DNA from: Reticulitermes lucifugus
Taxonomy: Eukaryota; Arthropoda; Insecta; Blattodea; Rhinotermitidae
Length of the DNA: 64,000 bases
Direction of reading: 5' to 3'
NCBI GenBank assembly: GCA_026260175.1
Contig: JAKCWW010000685.1
Location: 8,348-72,347 of the forward strand
The notes beneath the pieces were generated by a model. The model searched no databases, was not told the DNA's origin, and was given only the letters and a program-made list of their open reading frames with translations. Below, in pieces: positions 21,700 through 32,469 of this stretch (positions are counted from its first letter, which is position 1; every line of letters starts with the position of its first letter). Both the position numbers and the translations under genes were made by a program.

Positions 21700-22440
21700 C
21701 CGTTGTTATTTATCTTTACGTAGAAGAGTTTCAGCCACCTTTTCAATCATCATGGTCACTTATACATATGTGTGGTCATATTACTTTGTTATTCTTCTGT
21801 AGTGTAATGTGCGTGTGCAATTACTTATTTGTTTTTGCCATTTTTATAATTTACCCGCGAAGTTGGTTTTGTGACGAACAGGTAATGAAGATTCGAAGCA
21901 AGTACTTCTGCGTCTGAGATTTTTGGTGTTCTCCTCATGCCTCCAAAACATATTCCAGGAGATGATCTTTAAATACGTCATCACCAACTCTGTTCCTATT
22001 CTTTCTAATCATTCTAATTGCTCGACCTAGGCAAAAGAAAATGCGCCGTTAAATAAATGAAGAAATGTTAACCAGTCAACACAGATAGTACGTGTAAGTT
22101 TGTTTCAACTGTGTGATTTTCAGTGTAATAAAAATGTGGGCGTTGTAACAAGTGTCTTGCATTTCTGCAAACTTAGAAACTGCTTATTTGTACACTGATT
22201 TCAATTGTTTGTTTCAGGTAAGCGTGTGTTTAAATCCGTTTCCTTGTCCTTCACGTCAGTTGTCCTGAGCGTAAGTAGGCCGATATCCTTCTTGCTTGTT
22301 GCCTGGACTTTGTTCTTGCGAGGTTGTATGATACGGTCTGTGACTAGTGGTCTCACATGTATGTAGAATTTCTCGCAGTTTGTAACTGATAAGCTTGGAA
22401 TGTAAGCTGAAACTTCTGCGGGCTGCTTACATTCTTTGAT
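21700..22440. other. no gene recognised
   Basis: AT-rich, short frames, nothing assignable. Confidence 0.45.
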
Positions 22441-22445
22441 TTCCT

Positions 22446-22695
22446 AGTCGGTAGGACCAAATAATGGTGGTTCGATTACCGGCATGAGATTTTTTCTTCC
22501 TCAAGGCGTCCGGATCAGAGCTCGGGCCCACTCAGCATTCTTTTCAATAAGTACCCAGGGTTCTTTTCCATGGCGTAAAGCGGCGGGGGCATGAAGCTGG
22601 CCTCTGAACCCCATCTCATGTCGAGGTTAAAAAGGAGCGGAGCTACACCTCCGCTTCCCGATGACTTAACGGATGTTACTTGAACGGTCACGTAA
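22446..22695 (+). mobile_element. SINE-B copy, head decayed
   Basis: Retains B box GTGGTTCGATTACCGGC near 22466 and the body: 'ttcttcctcaaggcgtccg', 'gggcccactcag', 'agtacccagggttc', 'gcgtaaagcggcgggg', 'gaagctgg', 'ccatctcatgtcgaggtt' and 'ggagctacacctccgc'. The 5' end of the tRNA-like head is lost. Confidence 0.75.
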
Positions 22696-22909
22696 ATATT
22701 TCAAATGACATCCTCTCAGCAGATAATCCAAGACCACTACACGCGGTGCTTATGCGTGACATTAAAGTTCAAATCTGTTTTTTTTTTCAGTGCGATAAAT
22801 ATGGTCGGACCCAAATTATTTTCGGTTACATAAACTGAGAAAGATAGACTGGACAAATCCTCCCACCATTTTGTTAAATTTAAGTGGTGAGGATAAAAAG
22901 TACAGGCTC

Positions 22910-23212
22910 TTCCAGAAACACGGTGCAACCGATAATTCGATATTCACCTCACGTAACATTTTGGGGACTGAATAATTAGTCGCCCTTTGTGGCCTACTTT
23001 TTCACCCGATCTGACGCCATGTGACTATATGTGTGTGGATGCTACAGAGACAACGTTTATATAAATAACACACATACAGAGGACAACCTTTAAGAAATTG
23101 TGTGGCTCGCAATAATGTTACGTTTAGACAGGACATTCAAATTGTTGTAATGACGTATTCACCAGGTATAAAGCTTCTCTCAGTGTTGTAGGAGATCAAC
23201 TCCAACACCGTA
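22910..23212 (+). pseudogene. Tc1/mariner-superfamily transposase fragment, broken
   Basis: Translations in order: FQKHGATDNSIF (family FQQDGATAHT), then SRNILGT, then a WP-x-x-SPDLTPCDY block at 22990-23028 (family WPPRSPDLTPCDFFLWG), then GCYRDNVYINNTHTEDNL in a shifted frame, and a C-terminal block SVVGDQLQHR near 23180-23210. Members of this group use three acidic residues. The third (in TPCD) is kept, while the second (FQQD) has become His. An in-frame stop follows NILGTE and a frameshift follows CDY. Only the C-terminal third is present and I see no TIRs. Confidence 0.75.
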
Positions 23213-23219
23213 AGTTATT

Positions 23220-24068
23220 ATATAACACAGATGTTAATATATGTTCACGATCGGGTCCCGCGTTAGCCGTACATCTCTATAAAATCTTTGACTGTTCCAA
23301 AAAACCGTTCATCTATTCCATTTTTTTGGTATTCTGAGGTGTATTAACATTAATTTTGAGTTGTTTGCTTGGTTACCTACATACGAGTATTTATAGCTTT
23401 TTGGCAGTACACAGCACTTCCTTGCAAAGCTGTTTGCTTTGACTGCAGTTGTGATATTTATTATAGGGTTGTTAATGGATGAACTTGTTTTTCGACATGT
23501 GTTGCTGGTCATTGCTGTGGTTTCCGTTCGTTTGGGGACAAAAAGCGGCACGCGTAGCAACAGCAGACGGCTTGTCATTGTAAGACTTGAACAATAAATT
23601 CCTGTTCATCACACTCGACGTCTGCTGTCGTATAAATAACATACACATGACCAGAATACTTCATCCCTGTTTTCTTACTTCAGACGTTCTAAATACATCA
23701 GGAAAAAACTTCACAAGTCGCCGAGATACTAGTACGTGGATATTGACTCATTATGAAGACGGACGGAAGTTGAACAGGTGGAGGAAAACTGAAAAGCCTG
23801 AACTATTTACTTACATGTTTTAGTCATGTCTCTTGTTGTAAGGAATTAGGTCTTCTTGGTTGAACTGGTTACGGAGTACCTAATGACAGAAAAGTTATAA
23901 AGGGGGAATTGTAAAAAAATGACAAATTAAAAGTGGCCGTTTTTAGGCATACAGCCTACATTTACCGGGAGGAACTGAAGAAAGTCACGACAAATCTCAG
24001 TCATGGACAGGTGATAGTCGAAACAAATACTTTCGTGAAAGCAGTGCGATATTTTTCTGTGAGTAGTT
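23220..24068. other. no gene recognised
   Basis: Frames up to 89 codons (23309-23578, minus) resemble nothing known to me. No repeat recognised. Confidence 0.45.
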
Positions 24069-24071
24069 AAC

Positions 24072-24238
24072 TAATTCCTTGGAGCGGATTCCTTCGTAAG
24101 AAGCTGATAGTTGCCAAGACCTCGCCAAGAAATTGTCCGTATTTTATTGAACAATATTCATGACCATGTTGACAACAGTCCTTCACACTGGTCCGTACTC
24201 TGAGCCAGTTGAATGTAGTTCGTACACTCTTTTCCCAT
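24072..24238 (-). mobile_element. LINE-A 3' tail
   Basis: On the minus strand: 'cattcaactggctcagagta', then 'gaatattgttcaataaaa', 'caatttcttggcgaggtctt', 'ggcaactatcagcttctta' and 'ggaatccgctccaagg'. One of the longer tails; 5'-truncated at or just before the LAQDR block. Confidence 0.75.
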
Positions 24239-24244
24239 TTATTT

Positions 24245-27200
24245 CACGACTACTGTCGTATCTACGCCTGGGACTCCAAAGTTGTTTCCTGTATGTTTAC
24301 TGAGTAATATTTCGTACGGATTTCTCAGCTTTCGATTTTCTTCTTCTCTTTCATAAATTTTCCTCCTCTCCTTACTTCTGAAATTCGAAATCATAAATAT
24401 TACAATCGAACTCGATTTACGGCATCAGCTTTACCTTTTATAGTCAGTCATTTTTAATTGGAATTTTGTCTTCGGGCACTTACTTATAAAAAAATAAAAA
24501 CAGACTCAAAATTATCCGGACGATTTTGAAGTAAACCGGAATGTGTACCAGGCAGTAGACGCAATGTTACAGCAGTGTTTGCATTACTTCTTTTAAAGCG
24601 TACGTAAGTTAGAACTCTCAGCTAATGCTTAGCATATGTAGAACTGTCACTGCGCCAGTCGTAAGATTTACGTATTTTACAATACAGAGCTGACTTTATG
24701 TATTGAGAAATAACATTTAATTTGACGTTTCCTAAAAAATTAAATGCCATTTATTTCTTGTGTTTTTTTTTACTTTCGATATAGAAGAAAAGTGTGATGC
24801 AGCTAAGTGCGTGTTCATGTATCGTTGCCAGAATAGAGGGAAAATGGCAAGGAGAGAAATACCGAAGTTCTTATAGTCCAGGATATGTTCAAGTATTGTG
24901 ATAGGCAGTCACAAATAAGAATTTAGACCTACGAAAAATTAATAGTAGATTCAATTCAGTAGAAAGGTACTACCTAACTTCAGAATTTTTTATCCTTCTG
25001 TCTGATTTCTAGCATTTAAAAATTTAAATACACAAAACTCTAGTTTTACCTCATGTGTTGCAATTGTGTGGAACTTAGTCTGGCAACCAAACACTGAGGT
25101 TTTTTGAGAATAAAGGGCTTCGGAGAACACCTGGGTCAAAAATAGAGAAAAACAGGAAGTTGAAGACAATACGTAATGAGGATTATCATAGTTTGTGCTT
25201 TTAATCAATTATCTGTGAGATTAGCAAGTGAGGGAGGGTAAGATGGCAGGGAAAGTAGCATGAATTGGAGATGTGATAAATGCAGATGAAACACTTTTGG
25301 AAAATCTGAATAGAAACGACGACTTACAAAAACTAAGCGTATATTGGAGAGTTCAGTTGTACGTACAAGACTTTCTCGCACTCCGTACGTGGTTTGGGAG
25401 GTAATACAGCCAAATTACCTTTTCATTGTGTGCTGATTTTGGGCGCTGAGTACAAAGAACGCAGAGTACTGTTGATGCACTACGAGACGTATAAGTCACT
25501 CTTCTACTGATCAATGTGTTGTTGGATTTTGTTGGGTTATTTACACGGGAGCTGAATGAGTTGTTTTGGCTACAGTGACATCGAGACCTTTTTTTTTATT
25601 TCACCCAGATGGCACACCTTTACCTTGTAAAGTGAACAAACTCGTGAATCAAAGATGTGACATGGGAAGAAAGTTCAGAAACTTGTTTCAGGCTTTATGT
25701 TTAAAAGAAACACGAAGTTTGAAGCCAAACAGAAAAATTCAAAAGTCAGCAGCGACACCAAGTAAATTTGCTTTTAGATACACTGTGCCCACCAGTGTTT
25801 TATGCAAGTTTCTTAGTATACAATACAACTATGTGGTTGGTACATCTTCCTTGTACGAAATAAGTATAATGAGAGTTAATGGGGCGCTCGTAGCCTTTGT
25901 TCCTTTGTTCTTCTGCTGACTTCATCAGCAAAACCATTGAATGAAACCCAGTTAAATTTGAAATTGAAGATCTGTGAAAAGTACAATTTTTTCTATGTTT
26001 CACGGAATTAGGTCTAACCTATACTGATTTCACAGTTGTATTTTGAATGGTTTCCTTCTGTCCCCAGTTCTTTCGATTTGATATTTGATATCAATTAAAA
26101 GTTTTGTCCATCCTGTTGAAGCTGATTAGCCTTCCTTCTTTTTAAAAATCTAGTGTTAAGTTTAGTGACTAAATGTGTAGTAACTTCCGCATATCTTCCT
26201 CTTTAATTCCTTTAAGTAGCAACATTTCTTGAGACTTGTTAAAAATTTTATTTCTGATGGTTGAATTTTACTACTTATATTCTTGTTCTGCGTAACTGAA
26301 AATTCACTTTATAAAAAAGTGAAAGGTCCGCTACCCTATTATAAGATGTCAACTTTGTCACTCTTCTTTCTCTTTTAATATTCTTATTTTCTTCTCACTT
26401 GTTCCTTGTTACCGATAAGTTTTATAATTTGCAACGTAGCTTGATGTGAAATGTCTCTGCTAAGGAGACCCAATTAAGTTGCAAAACATATTCTTCAGCC
26501 AATTTAAAAGAGTTTGTTTTCGGTATATTCGGTATTTTCCATGGATAAAGTAATTGCTTCAATTTTTTAATGATAATTCTATATTAAGCTGTTCTCCAAG
26601 AATTTTGGCCTTGTAAATTTTAAATCATTTTTGCGCGCCTGTACACGATGCACTATGAATATTAATTGAACCGCGTTCTAAAAACATTGGACAGAAATAT
26701 TGCAAACTCTTTGTTATCTATATATTTATATTTGCGTTCTTGTGGAAACTGTGTGCCCAGATTCCCTCAATCGTGTAAATCTATTCCAATACACATTCTG
26801 GAATTGTCCACTTCACTCAGGTTCCTGAAGCTTTTACCTGTTTCCATCCCACGATGTCAGTTTACAGACGACTAGTGAAGGACTCGGTAGAGCGCATCCA
26901 TTGGTTCAGAATTATCGCTTGGACATTATGTGGCGACACTGTCATGATAGGATGCATCAACCCAGCTAATTGCCTGAATATTTCGGGTCACTGGATGAAA
27001 TTCTGAAACTTGCGAAGCGTGTTTCTCAGAATCAGCATAAATCAGGAACTTTTCAGGCCTAAACGATCGGCATATATCGACGTGAATTATAGGGAATGAT
27101 GTTTCCTTAAACGTTAAATATAAGGAGATGAAATATTTACCTGCCTTCCTTCCTTCGTTACTTACTTTCCTCTTCTTCTAGACCTTGTTGTACATTTTTT

Positions 27201-27432
27201 TTGGTACAATTGAATACTGAAAAGTGCAACGTAGAATTTTCATGAAATTCGGGATCAGGACACGTAGCGATTAATGTTATCATAAGAAGTAAGTCTGTAG
27301 CTCATAAGTAAATATTGTCATCACTTAAGTTTGCTGTGGACAGTTGGAGACTCTACAAGCTGAGAAGAAAGTACGGCATTTAGGATTATAGATTCCATAT
27401 TTTGTTGATAATGCATTGTATTTCCAAGGATT
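24245..27432. other. no gene recognised
   Basis: AT-rich, 3.2 kb. The longest frame is 117 codons (25566-25919, plus; Lys-rich, with a T-run at its start) with no recognisable domain. The stretch 26100-26660 is markedly AT-rich and could be an old element, but I cannot read a protein in it. Confidence 0.45.
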
Positions 27433-27434
27433 TT

Positions 27435-27625
27435 GTGTAGTAAGTGTTAGGAAATCCGTAAGATCATGGATCGCTTTAACACTGCGATCGTGGGTTCGAA
27501 TTAAACTCCAGACATGGATATATGTTCGCTTTCTTTTGTGCTGTGCTTTCCTCTTTAAGTAGAGGCCGTATGGTAAACTGACTCCTTCCAAGGAGCCCTT
27601 ATAGATATCTGCGAGGATTAGCAGT
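27435..27625 (+). mobile_element. divergent SINE-A copy
   Basis: B-box-like 'gatcgtgggttcgaatt' at 27484 is followed by family-ordered blocks: 'ggatatatgttcgctttctt', 'gtgctgtgctttc', 'gtagaggccg' and 'ctccttccaaggagcccttat'. Much more diverged than the copies at 9892 or 40488, so older. Confidence 0.5.
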
Positions 27626-27629
27626 CAGG

Positions 27630-28640
27630 AGTTAATTCTGATACCGGAGGACCTAAGTTTTGGAAGCTCAGGATGAACGTGGATGCGACTAATGATTGGC
27701 AAAAGATTAAAATTGGAGTTGTACCATTTATTCTCAGGTTCAAAAATATATCTAAACCTCAAAGTTGTTCCTTCAGGGTCTAAAAAGCTAAAATACAGGA
27801 TCATCGGAACTCCACAGTTTTATGTTTGATATCTAATTTATTTTAAGCATGTAATGATGAGAGTTGTGAAATATTCACTCACAAATTTGCTTTGGGCTTT
27901 TTCCAGAACGGAAGCTATCGTGCCAGCTGCGTTCAGTACACAATTTTACGGTCACTGAGATAGTCAAGTACACATATGCTGCAGATAACGAACGAAAATT
28001 TTGTGAGTTTCAAGAGAGAACATGATTTTGTAACTCGCCCTGGAAGAGATATTCAACTGTAAAAGCAGGATCTTTTTTTTCGTGATCCTGTGTATAGTCT
28101 CGCTCCAACTCTTAGTACATTTACTAGCAGATGTCAGTCCGTACACTCAGAAAACTGTTCTACTGGAACACACTGTAGCGGATGTCAGCAACCTAACTCA
28201 CAGAGTACCGAACTGTTTGAATACTTCCTGGCGAATGTCGGCAGATTCTTTTAGAATAACATTTAGTCGAGACGCAGAGCGGTATAGTCGTTCTCTCCGC
28301 ATTGGGTAAGTAGTAGAGGCTTCTGTTCGAGAAAAAGCAAGTTAGGTAAGTTGCTGCGTGGTTATAAAACCGTACGCCTCAACTTTACTGCGAAACATTT
28401 GAATGCTACATAAACCGTGCAACTGATGCAGAAGGCCTCAGTTCCTCACGAAACCCCACTTCGGAATCAATGAAGCGTCACTCTCCCGCGCAAGAAGCTA
28501 GCAGTGCCATAAACATCGATCCCCGGTCCCCTAGACACCAGACTAAGTCGATTAGCTTGCTCTATAGAAGCACTGAACTTCATGGAAGTGGCTAGGGTGC
28601 CTAATACTCAGTGAAGCAAAATTAAATGCAACTCCAGGCT
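27630..28640. other. no gene recognised
   Basis: Short frames only. 'aaacatcgatccccggtcc' near 28512 may be a tRNA-like B-box scrap on the minus strand, too short to call. Confidence 0.4.
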
Positions 28641-28642
28641 TT

Positions 28643-28868
28643 TGGGGCCGGGAGAGCATAGTCGGTACAATGAAAAAGTTCACGCCAGCCCTTGGGGCCT
28701 ATTTGGCTTCCTATTTAGTGTGCACCGGGGTTCTTTTCCTGGGTTTAAAGCGGTCGGGGCGTGAAGCTGACCATTGGCCTCCATCTAGAACCGACGCTGA
28801 GAATGAATGGAGCTAATCTTCTTTCCCACCATATGCCTTCGCGGTGTGCACAGGGATAACTTTCATTT
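28643..28868 (+). mobile_element. SINE-B with internal deletion of the head
   Basis: Starts 'ggggccgggagagcatagtc' and then jumps to 'gttcacgccagcccttgggg', omitting the stretch that carries the B box and 'tctcttctcc' block in other copies. The rest is standard: 'gtgcaccggggttcttttcc', 'aagcggtcggggcgtgaagc' and 'cctccatctaga'. Loss of the B box removes its internal polymerase III promoter. Confidence 0.8.
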
Positions 28869-28915
28869 TCCTTTACGTTTATTCTAGTATTTTGCTAAAA
28901 GTCTAACATTGTGAC

Positions 28916-29195
28916 GAACCGGTTTGCGTAGTCGGCATAGTGACTAGGCTACGGGCTGGACAACGAGGAGTCGTGGCTTCATTCCTGACAGGGGCAAGGG
29001 ATTTGTCTCTTCTCCAAAGCGTTCAGACCGACCCTGAGACCCACCCGGTCTCATGTTCAATAGGTGTCGGGGGTTCAGCGGTTTGAGCGTGAAGCTGACC
29101 CCTCACCTCCATCGAGTGCCGAGGTTAAGACGGAGTAGAACTATACTTCTACTCCCACATGCACCTTCATGATATGAACAGGCACAACTTAATGT
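28916..29195 (+). mobile_element. SINE-B copy, full length
   Basis: 'gtttgcgtagtcggcatagt' head, degraded B box ('gtcgtggcttcattcctg'), then 'tctcttctccaaagcgttc', 'cagaccgaccctgagaccc', 'gcgtgaagctgacccctcac', 'ctccatcgagtgccgaggtt' and 'agtagaactatacttctact'. It lies 48 bp after the previous SINE-B and 63 bp before an inverted third copy. Confidence 0.85.
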
Positions 29196-29257
29196 TATAC
29201 CTAATAACGTAACATCCGAGAGGAGACCTAAGCGTGGATGGGGGGTCAGTATTAATA

Positions 29258-29552
29258 AAAGGTAAAAAGGTAAAATTTTACCCTAGAACAGGCAATGAAG
29301 GCCCAGAGGGGGAGTAGAAATATACCTATACTTTTTCTTTGACCTCGGCACTTGATGGGGTGGGTGGTCAATGCTACGCCGCTGCCGCTTTACGCCCGGG
29401 AAAGAGACCCGGTACCCATTGTACAGAAGGCTGGCTGGGCTTCAGAGCCAGTCTGGGCGGGTGCAGAAAATCTCGGAACCAACAGGATTCGATCCCCGGA
29501 CCGTCTAGTCCATAGCGAGTCGCTATACCGACTACGCTATCCCGGCCCAGAG
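29258..29552 (-). mobile_element. SINE-B, full length, inverted to its neighbour
   Basis: On the minus strand: 'gggccgggatagcgtagtcg' at 29548, B box GGGGATCGAATCCTGTT, 'gcccagccagccttctgtac' and 'gggcgtaaagcggcagc', ending 'ctagggtaaaattttacc'. Possible diverged target duplication gtcagtattaata (29245-29257) and gacagcattagta (29553-29565), 10 of 13 matching. Among the best preserved SINE-B copies. The 119-codon frame at 29352-29711 is produced by it. Confidence 0.88.
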
Positions 29553-29614
29553 GACAGCATTAGTATGAATATTAGAGGAAGTGTAGGGGAGGGTAGAGTC
29601 CAAAGATATTATCA

Positions 29615-29710
29615 TGCGAATGTCGTACTGGTTCTGGGCTCAATACAATTTGGGGAACTTGACCATCTTGGCGACTGTCAGCTTTCGAAGAACTCTATTC
29701 CATGGAATTA
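29615..29710 (+). mobile_element. LINE-A 3' tail
   Basis: 'gaccatcttggcgactgtca' then 'gctttcgaagaactctattc' and 'ccatggaatt', a close match to the terminal LINE-A block. It lies 63 bp after the inverted SINE-B. Confidence 0.65.
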
Positions 29711-29714
29711 GCAG

Positions 29715-30435
29715 TCTAACGTAGCATGACACCTGTACTTTATTCTCCATAGTGTTACGTGCCGAAGTCCCAGCATGACAAATACCTTTCTTCTAGGCAA
29801 AAAGCTGAATCCATGAATTCATAGGTAAACGTGTTGGCTTGCAACGCTGAAATAAATCAGGACGTTGCGAAGGATAGTTGCGTGACTAGATGCTCTGCGT
29901 CCTGAGACGTGCTTGTCATTTAAACAAACGGATTGATGTTAATGACACATGTCTGGCACTGCATTATTCAAACTCACATAACAAAATTCAATTTCTGGTT
30001 GCCCGCTGAGAGCTTCTCTTGAAAGACAAATGGCTTCTGAACCTACCCTATTGAAAATCGAACTCCCATGTTCGCTGTTCCTTGTAAACTCCATTCAGGA
30101 ATTTCGAGAACATAAAAGGATTGCTCTGAGAACAGGCTTACAGTACAGTATCAGTGACGGTGTATCTGAAATCCGCACATCATCCCTCAGTGATGTGCAA
30201 AAGATTGACTATTTTTACTGGGCAGAGACCTTTCTGGCAAGCTGACAGTTTCGTAACTGTCCTAGAACGTCTCTAATTTTAAGAAACCCGACGTTCCCAA
30301 GAGCCTTTTCTCAGAGAGCTGCATGCAACCCACACTCCTATTTACTGAAGATCCACTTAAAATTACCTAGTCTGGGTTACTAAATTGCTGCCTTCCTTTA
30401 ATATATAGCCAGCTGCCTAACTCCAACTACTAGTC
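29715..30435. other. no gene recognised
   Basis: A 71-codon frame at 30030-30245 (plus) has no known match. Nothing else assignable. Confidence 0.4.
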
Positions 30436-30439
30436 CTCA

Positions 30440-30850
30440 GCAAGTAAAGAATGCCACGCATTTCATGGAACTCTTAGGTTTATTACTGTTTTTACAAGGG
30501 CGCCCCGCCTCACCTTTCCTGAGCCAGGGAACCTATGCCATGTCCTCCCATCCTGTTTCTTTAGTATCCATCTTAATATTATCCTCCCATCTAAGCCGAG
30601 GTCTTCCATGTGATCTCTTTACTTCAGATTTACGCACCAAAATCCCTTACGCATTTCTTTTGTCCCCCACACGGGCCGCATGCCCCACCCATTTCCTCGT
30701 CCTTGGTTTGATCACGCAAATAAAATTTAGTGAACAGCGCATATCATTAAGCTTCTCACAGTGCAATTTTCTTTACTCTCTTGTTACTTCCTCCTTCTTA
30801 GGCCCACGTATATTCCCCAGATTGTATTTTCCAGTGCTTAGGTCGTCCCA
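30440..30850 (-). mobile_element. LINE-A fragment, FGPK block through GRPRLRWEDN to the tail
   Basis: One of the most readable LINE-A copies. Minus strand: a match to FGPKRDEVTGEWRKLHNEEL (RGPKKEEVTRE-RKLHCEKL), then RKWVGHAARVGDKRNA, then GRPRLRWEDNIKMDTKETGW, then 'WLRKGEAGRPCKNSNKPKSS' (family: LAQDRDQWRALVNTVMNLRVP) and 'gaaatgcgtggcattcttta'. At least one stop and one frame change. The 133-codon plus-strand frame at 30465-30866 is its antisense shadow. Confidence 0.85.
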
Positions 30851-31104
30851 AGGGATCTGTCCATGACCGGTGTCCCCTGCAACGTTTCGTAGCTTGCTGA
30901 TTTTTTAAGGTGAAGAGCTGCTAGCCCCTCATCCAACCATACAGCTAGAGGACCACCCATCATTTGCTGTCCGCGGCTGTTTATTAAATATATTCGCAAC
31001 CACCATCCCCATTTGGAGCTCCTGTCATCCGTCCGAAACTTGAGGAATTCCTTTAATATTTTGGGACTTAACATTTTATATACTTTTCTCATTTTCCCAC
31101 GCAT
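30850..31104 (-). other. 88-codon open frame beside LINE-A, unknown repeat
   Basis: Minus-strand frame ending at 30838 with FRTDDRSSKWGWWLRIYLIN and later AVWLDEGLAALHLKK. It is open for its whole length although the LINE-A text it adjoins is decayed. I have an impression of similar sequence being repeated in cockroach and termite genomes, but cannot confirm it. It may be the remains of an independent element into or beside which LINE-A landed. Confidence 0.35.
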
Positions 31105-31589
31105 ACATGTCGCTCAGCTGTTTCCTTTCCATAATGCACTGGAACTAAATTTTTCTCTAAATTGTTTGTTTCCCCGTGTATGTTATGATTTCCATCCGTA
31201 TCATTCTTAATTTTGTTAATATAATGTAATTCAGTGTAAAGTGTGAATTATGAAACTTGTCATTGTGGAACTGAACTACATCTTGCTACATCAAGACTGC
31301 CCATTGTGCAAGGTATATTTGCTAACCCTTAGACCGTGGTGGCTTCCGTCAGGGAGATCGCGTGATGACTGCGATAATACACAGTGTTCCTCAAGAGGCA
31401 GTAACGTTTGATCAAACAAACACAGTGTGCTGTAGAAGAGGTTACTTTGTGGGGTTTTTATGCGTAGTTCATACAGTAGCGTCAAATAAACATACGTATC
31501 TCCAACCGTGGAATTATGGAGCAACGTTTTCAAAATTTCATTCATTCGTTACCGAACGTCGCGGTACAGTTTTTAGCATCCTTGCTTCA

Positions 31590-31765
31590 TATTCTGAGAT
31601 GTGAGATCAAATCTCAGTCCGGAACTCGGTTATCCTGAGATCCTTTTCCTAAACCCTTCCAAGTAGCTAAGTAACGGGAGAGTACCTTAAGATATACCAC
31701 GACGTCTTCCTTTCACACGATATTCAGTTCATCGTACGTAATCACCGCAATATTTGACGCTCAAA
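31590..31765 (+). mobile_element. possible SINE-F fragment
   Basis: 'gatgtgagatcaaatctcag' (decayed B box), 'ctcggttatcctgagatcc', 'gggagagtaccttaagata' and 'accacgacgtcttcc' follow the block order of the copy at 51245-51425. Divergent, edges uncertain. Confidence 0.35.
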
Positions 31766-31769
31766 GCGT

Positions 31770-32235
31770 GCTGTTCACTCGTCCTTAACCGTCCGCAAGT
31801 AAATGATTAGCCACCATCCGTGTACTTTCATTACGAGAACAGGTAGCAAATGGCAGGCCTGAACTTTATTGGTTATAAATGACCATTGTCGGCCGATCAA
31901 TCAGTCCGTGGATTGAGTTCAGTGGTGCCCGGGACAGAGCCTCCTTCCCCCCCTCTCAGGCCCTAGGGACAGGACCAGGGCCTGGGTACCGACGACACGT
32001 GACGAGCGGAAGGATTTCGGACAACGTACTGCGCCCCGTCGTCACGGAAATGTTACAAGTTTTGTTGCTGCTCTCTTAAACAGATTTCAACAAAACTAAT
32101 TCAAGTCGGATTCGAAATGTACGAAAACAAATAAGAATACTTCCGCTGATAAGAAAAATTTTGTTCCAGCGACTGATTCAGACTGCGCTGCTGGTAAACA
32201 GAAATGCATATTGTTTCCTATTTTCACTTTTTACT
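31770..32235. other. no gene recognised; GC-rich patch 31910-32045
   Basis: A short GC-rich patch with 'gggacaggaccagggcctgg' stands out from the AT-rich surroundings. A 66-codon frame covers it but matches nothing. Confidence 0.4.
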
Positions 32236-32239
32236 TTAT

Positions 32240-32465
32240 GGATCCTAGTTCGATTCCCGGCAGGGGCAAGTGATTTTTCTCTTCTCGAAATCGTCAAGAT
32301 CGGCTCTGGGGCCTACCAAGCCCCCTATTCAGTGGGTACCGAAGCCTGGAGGTTGACCATTTGCATCTAGTGCCGATGTGAATAGTGAGTGGACCTACAG
32401 CTCCGCCCCTCTATGTGCCTTCATGGCTTGCGAAGGGACGGACAGGTTTACGTCTACCTCGCCTT
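32240..32465 (+). mobile_element. SINE-B copy lacking the A-box half of the head
   Basis: Starts at the B box (CTAGTTCGATTCCCGGC), then 'tttctcttctcgaaatcg', 'ggctctggggcctaccaag', 'agtgggtaccgaagcctgg' and 'catctagtgccgatg', ending 'acgtctacctc'. 5'-truncated at the head. Confidence 0.8.
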
Positions 32466-32469
32466 CTCA

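Noticed and set aside
21306-21917. 203-codon frame and several overlapping frames on both strands
   Set aside because: They exist only because 95 N are read through as open codons inside a SINE-A.
30465-30866. 133-codon plus-strand open frame
   Set aside because: Antisense to a LINE-A copy whose minus-strand translation matches the family protein.
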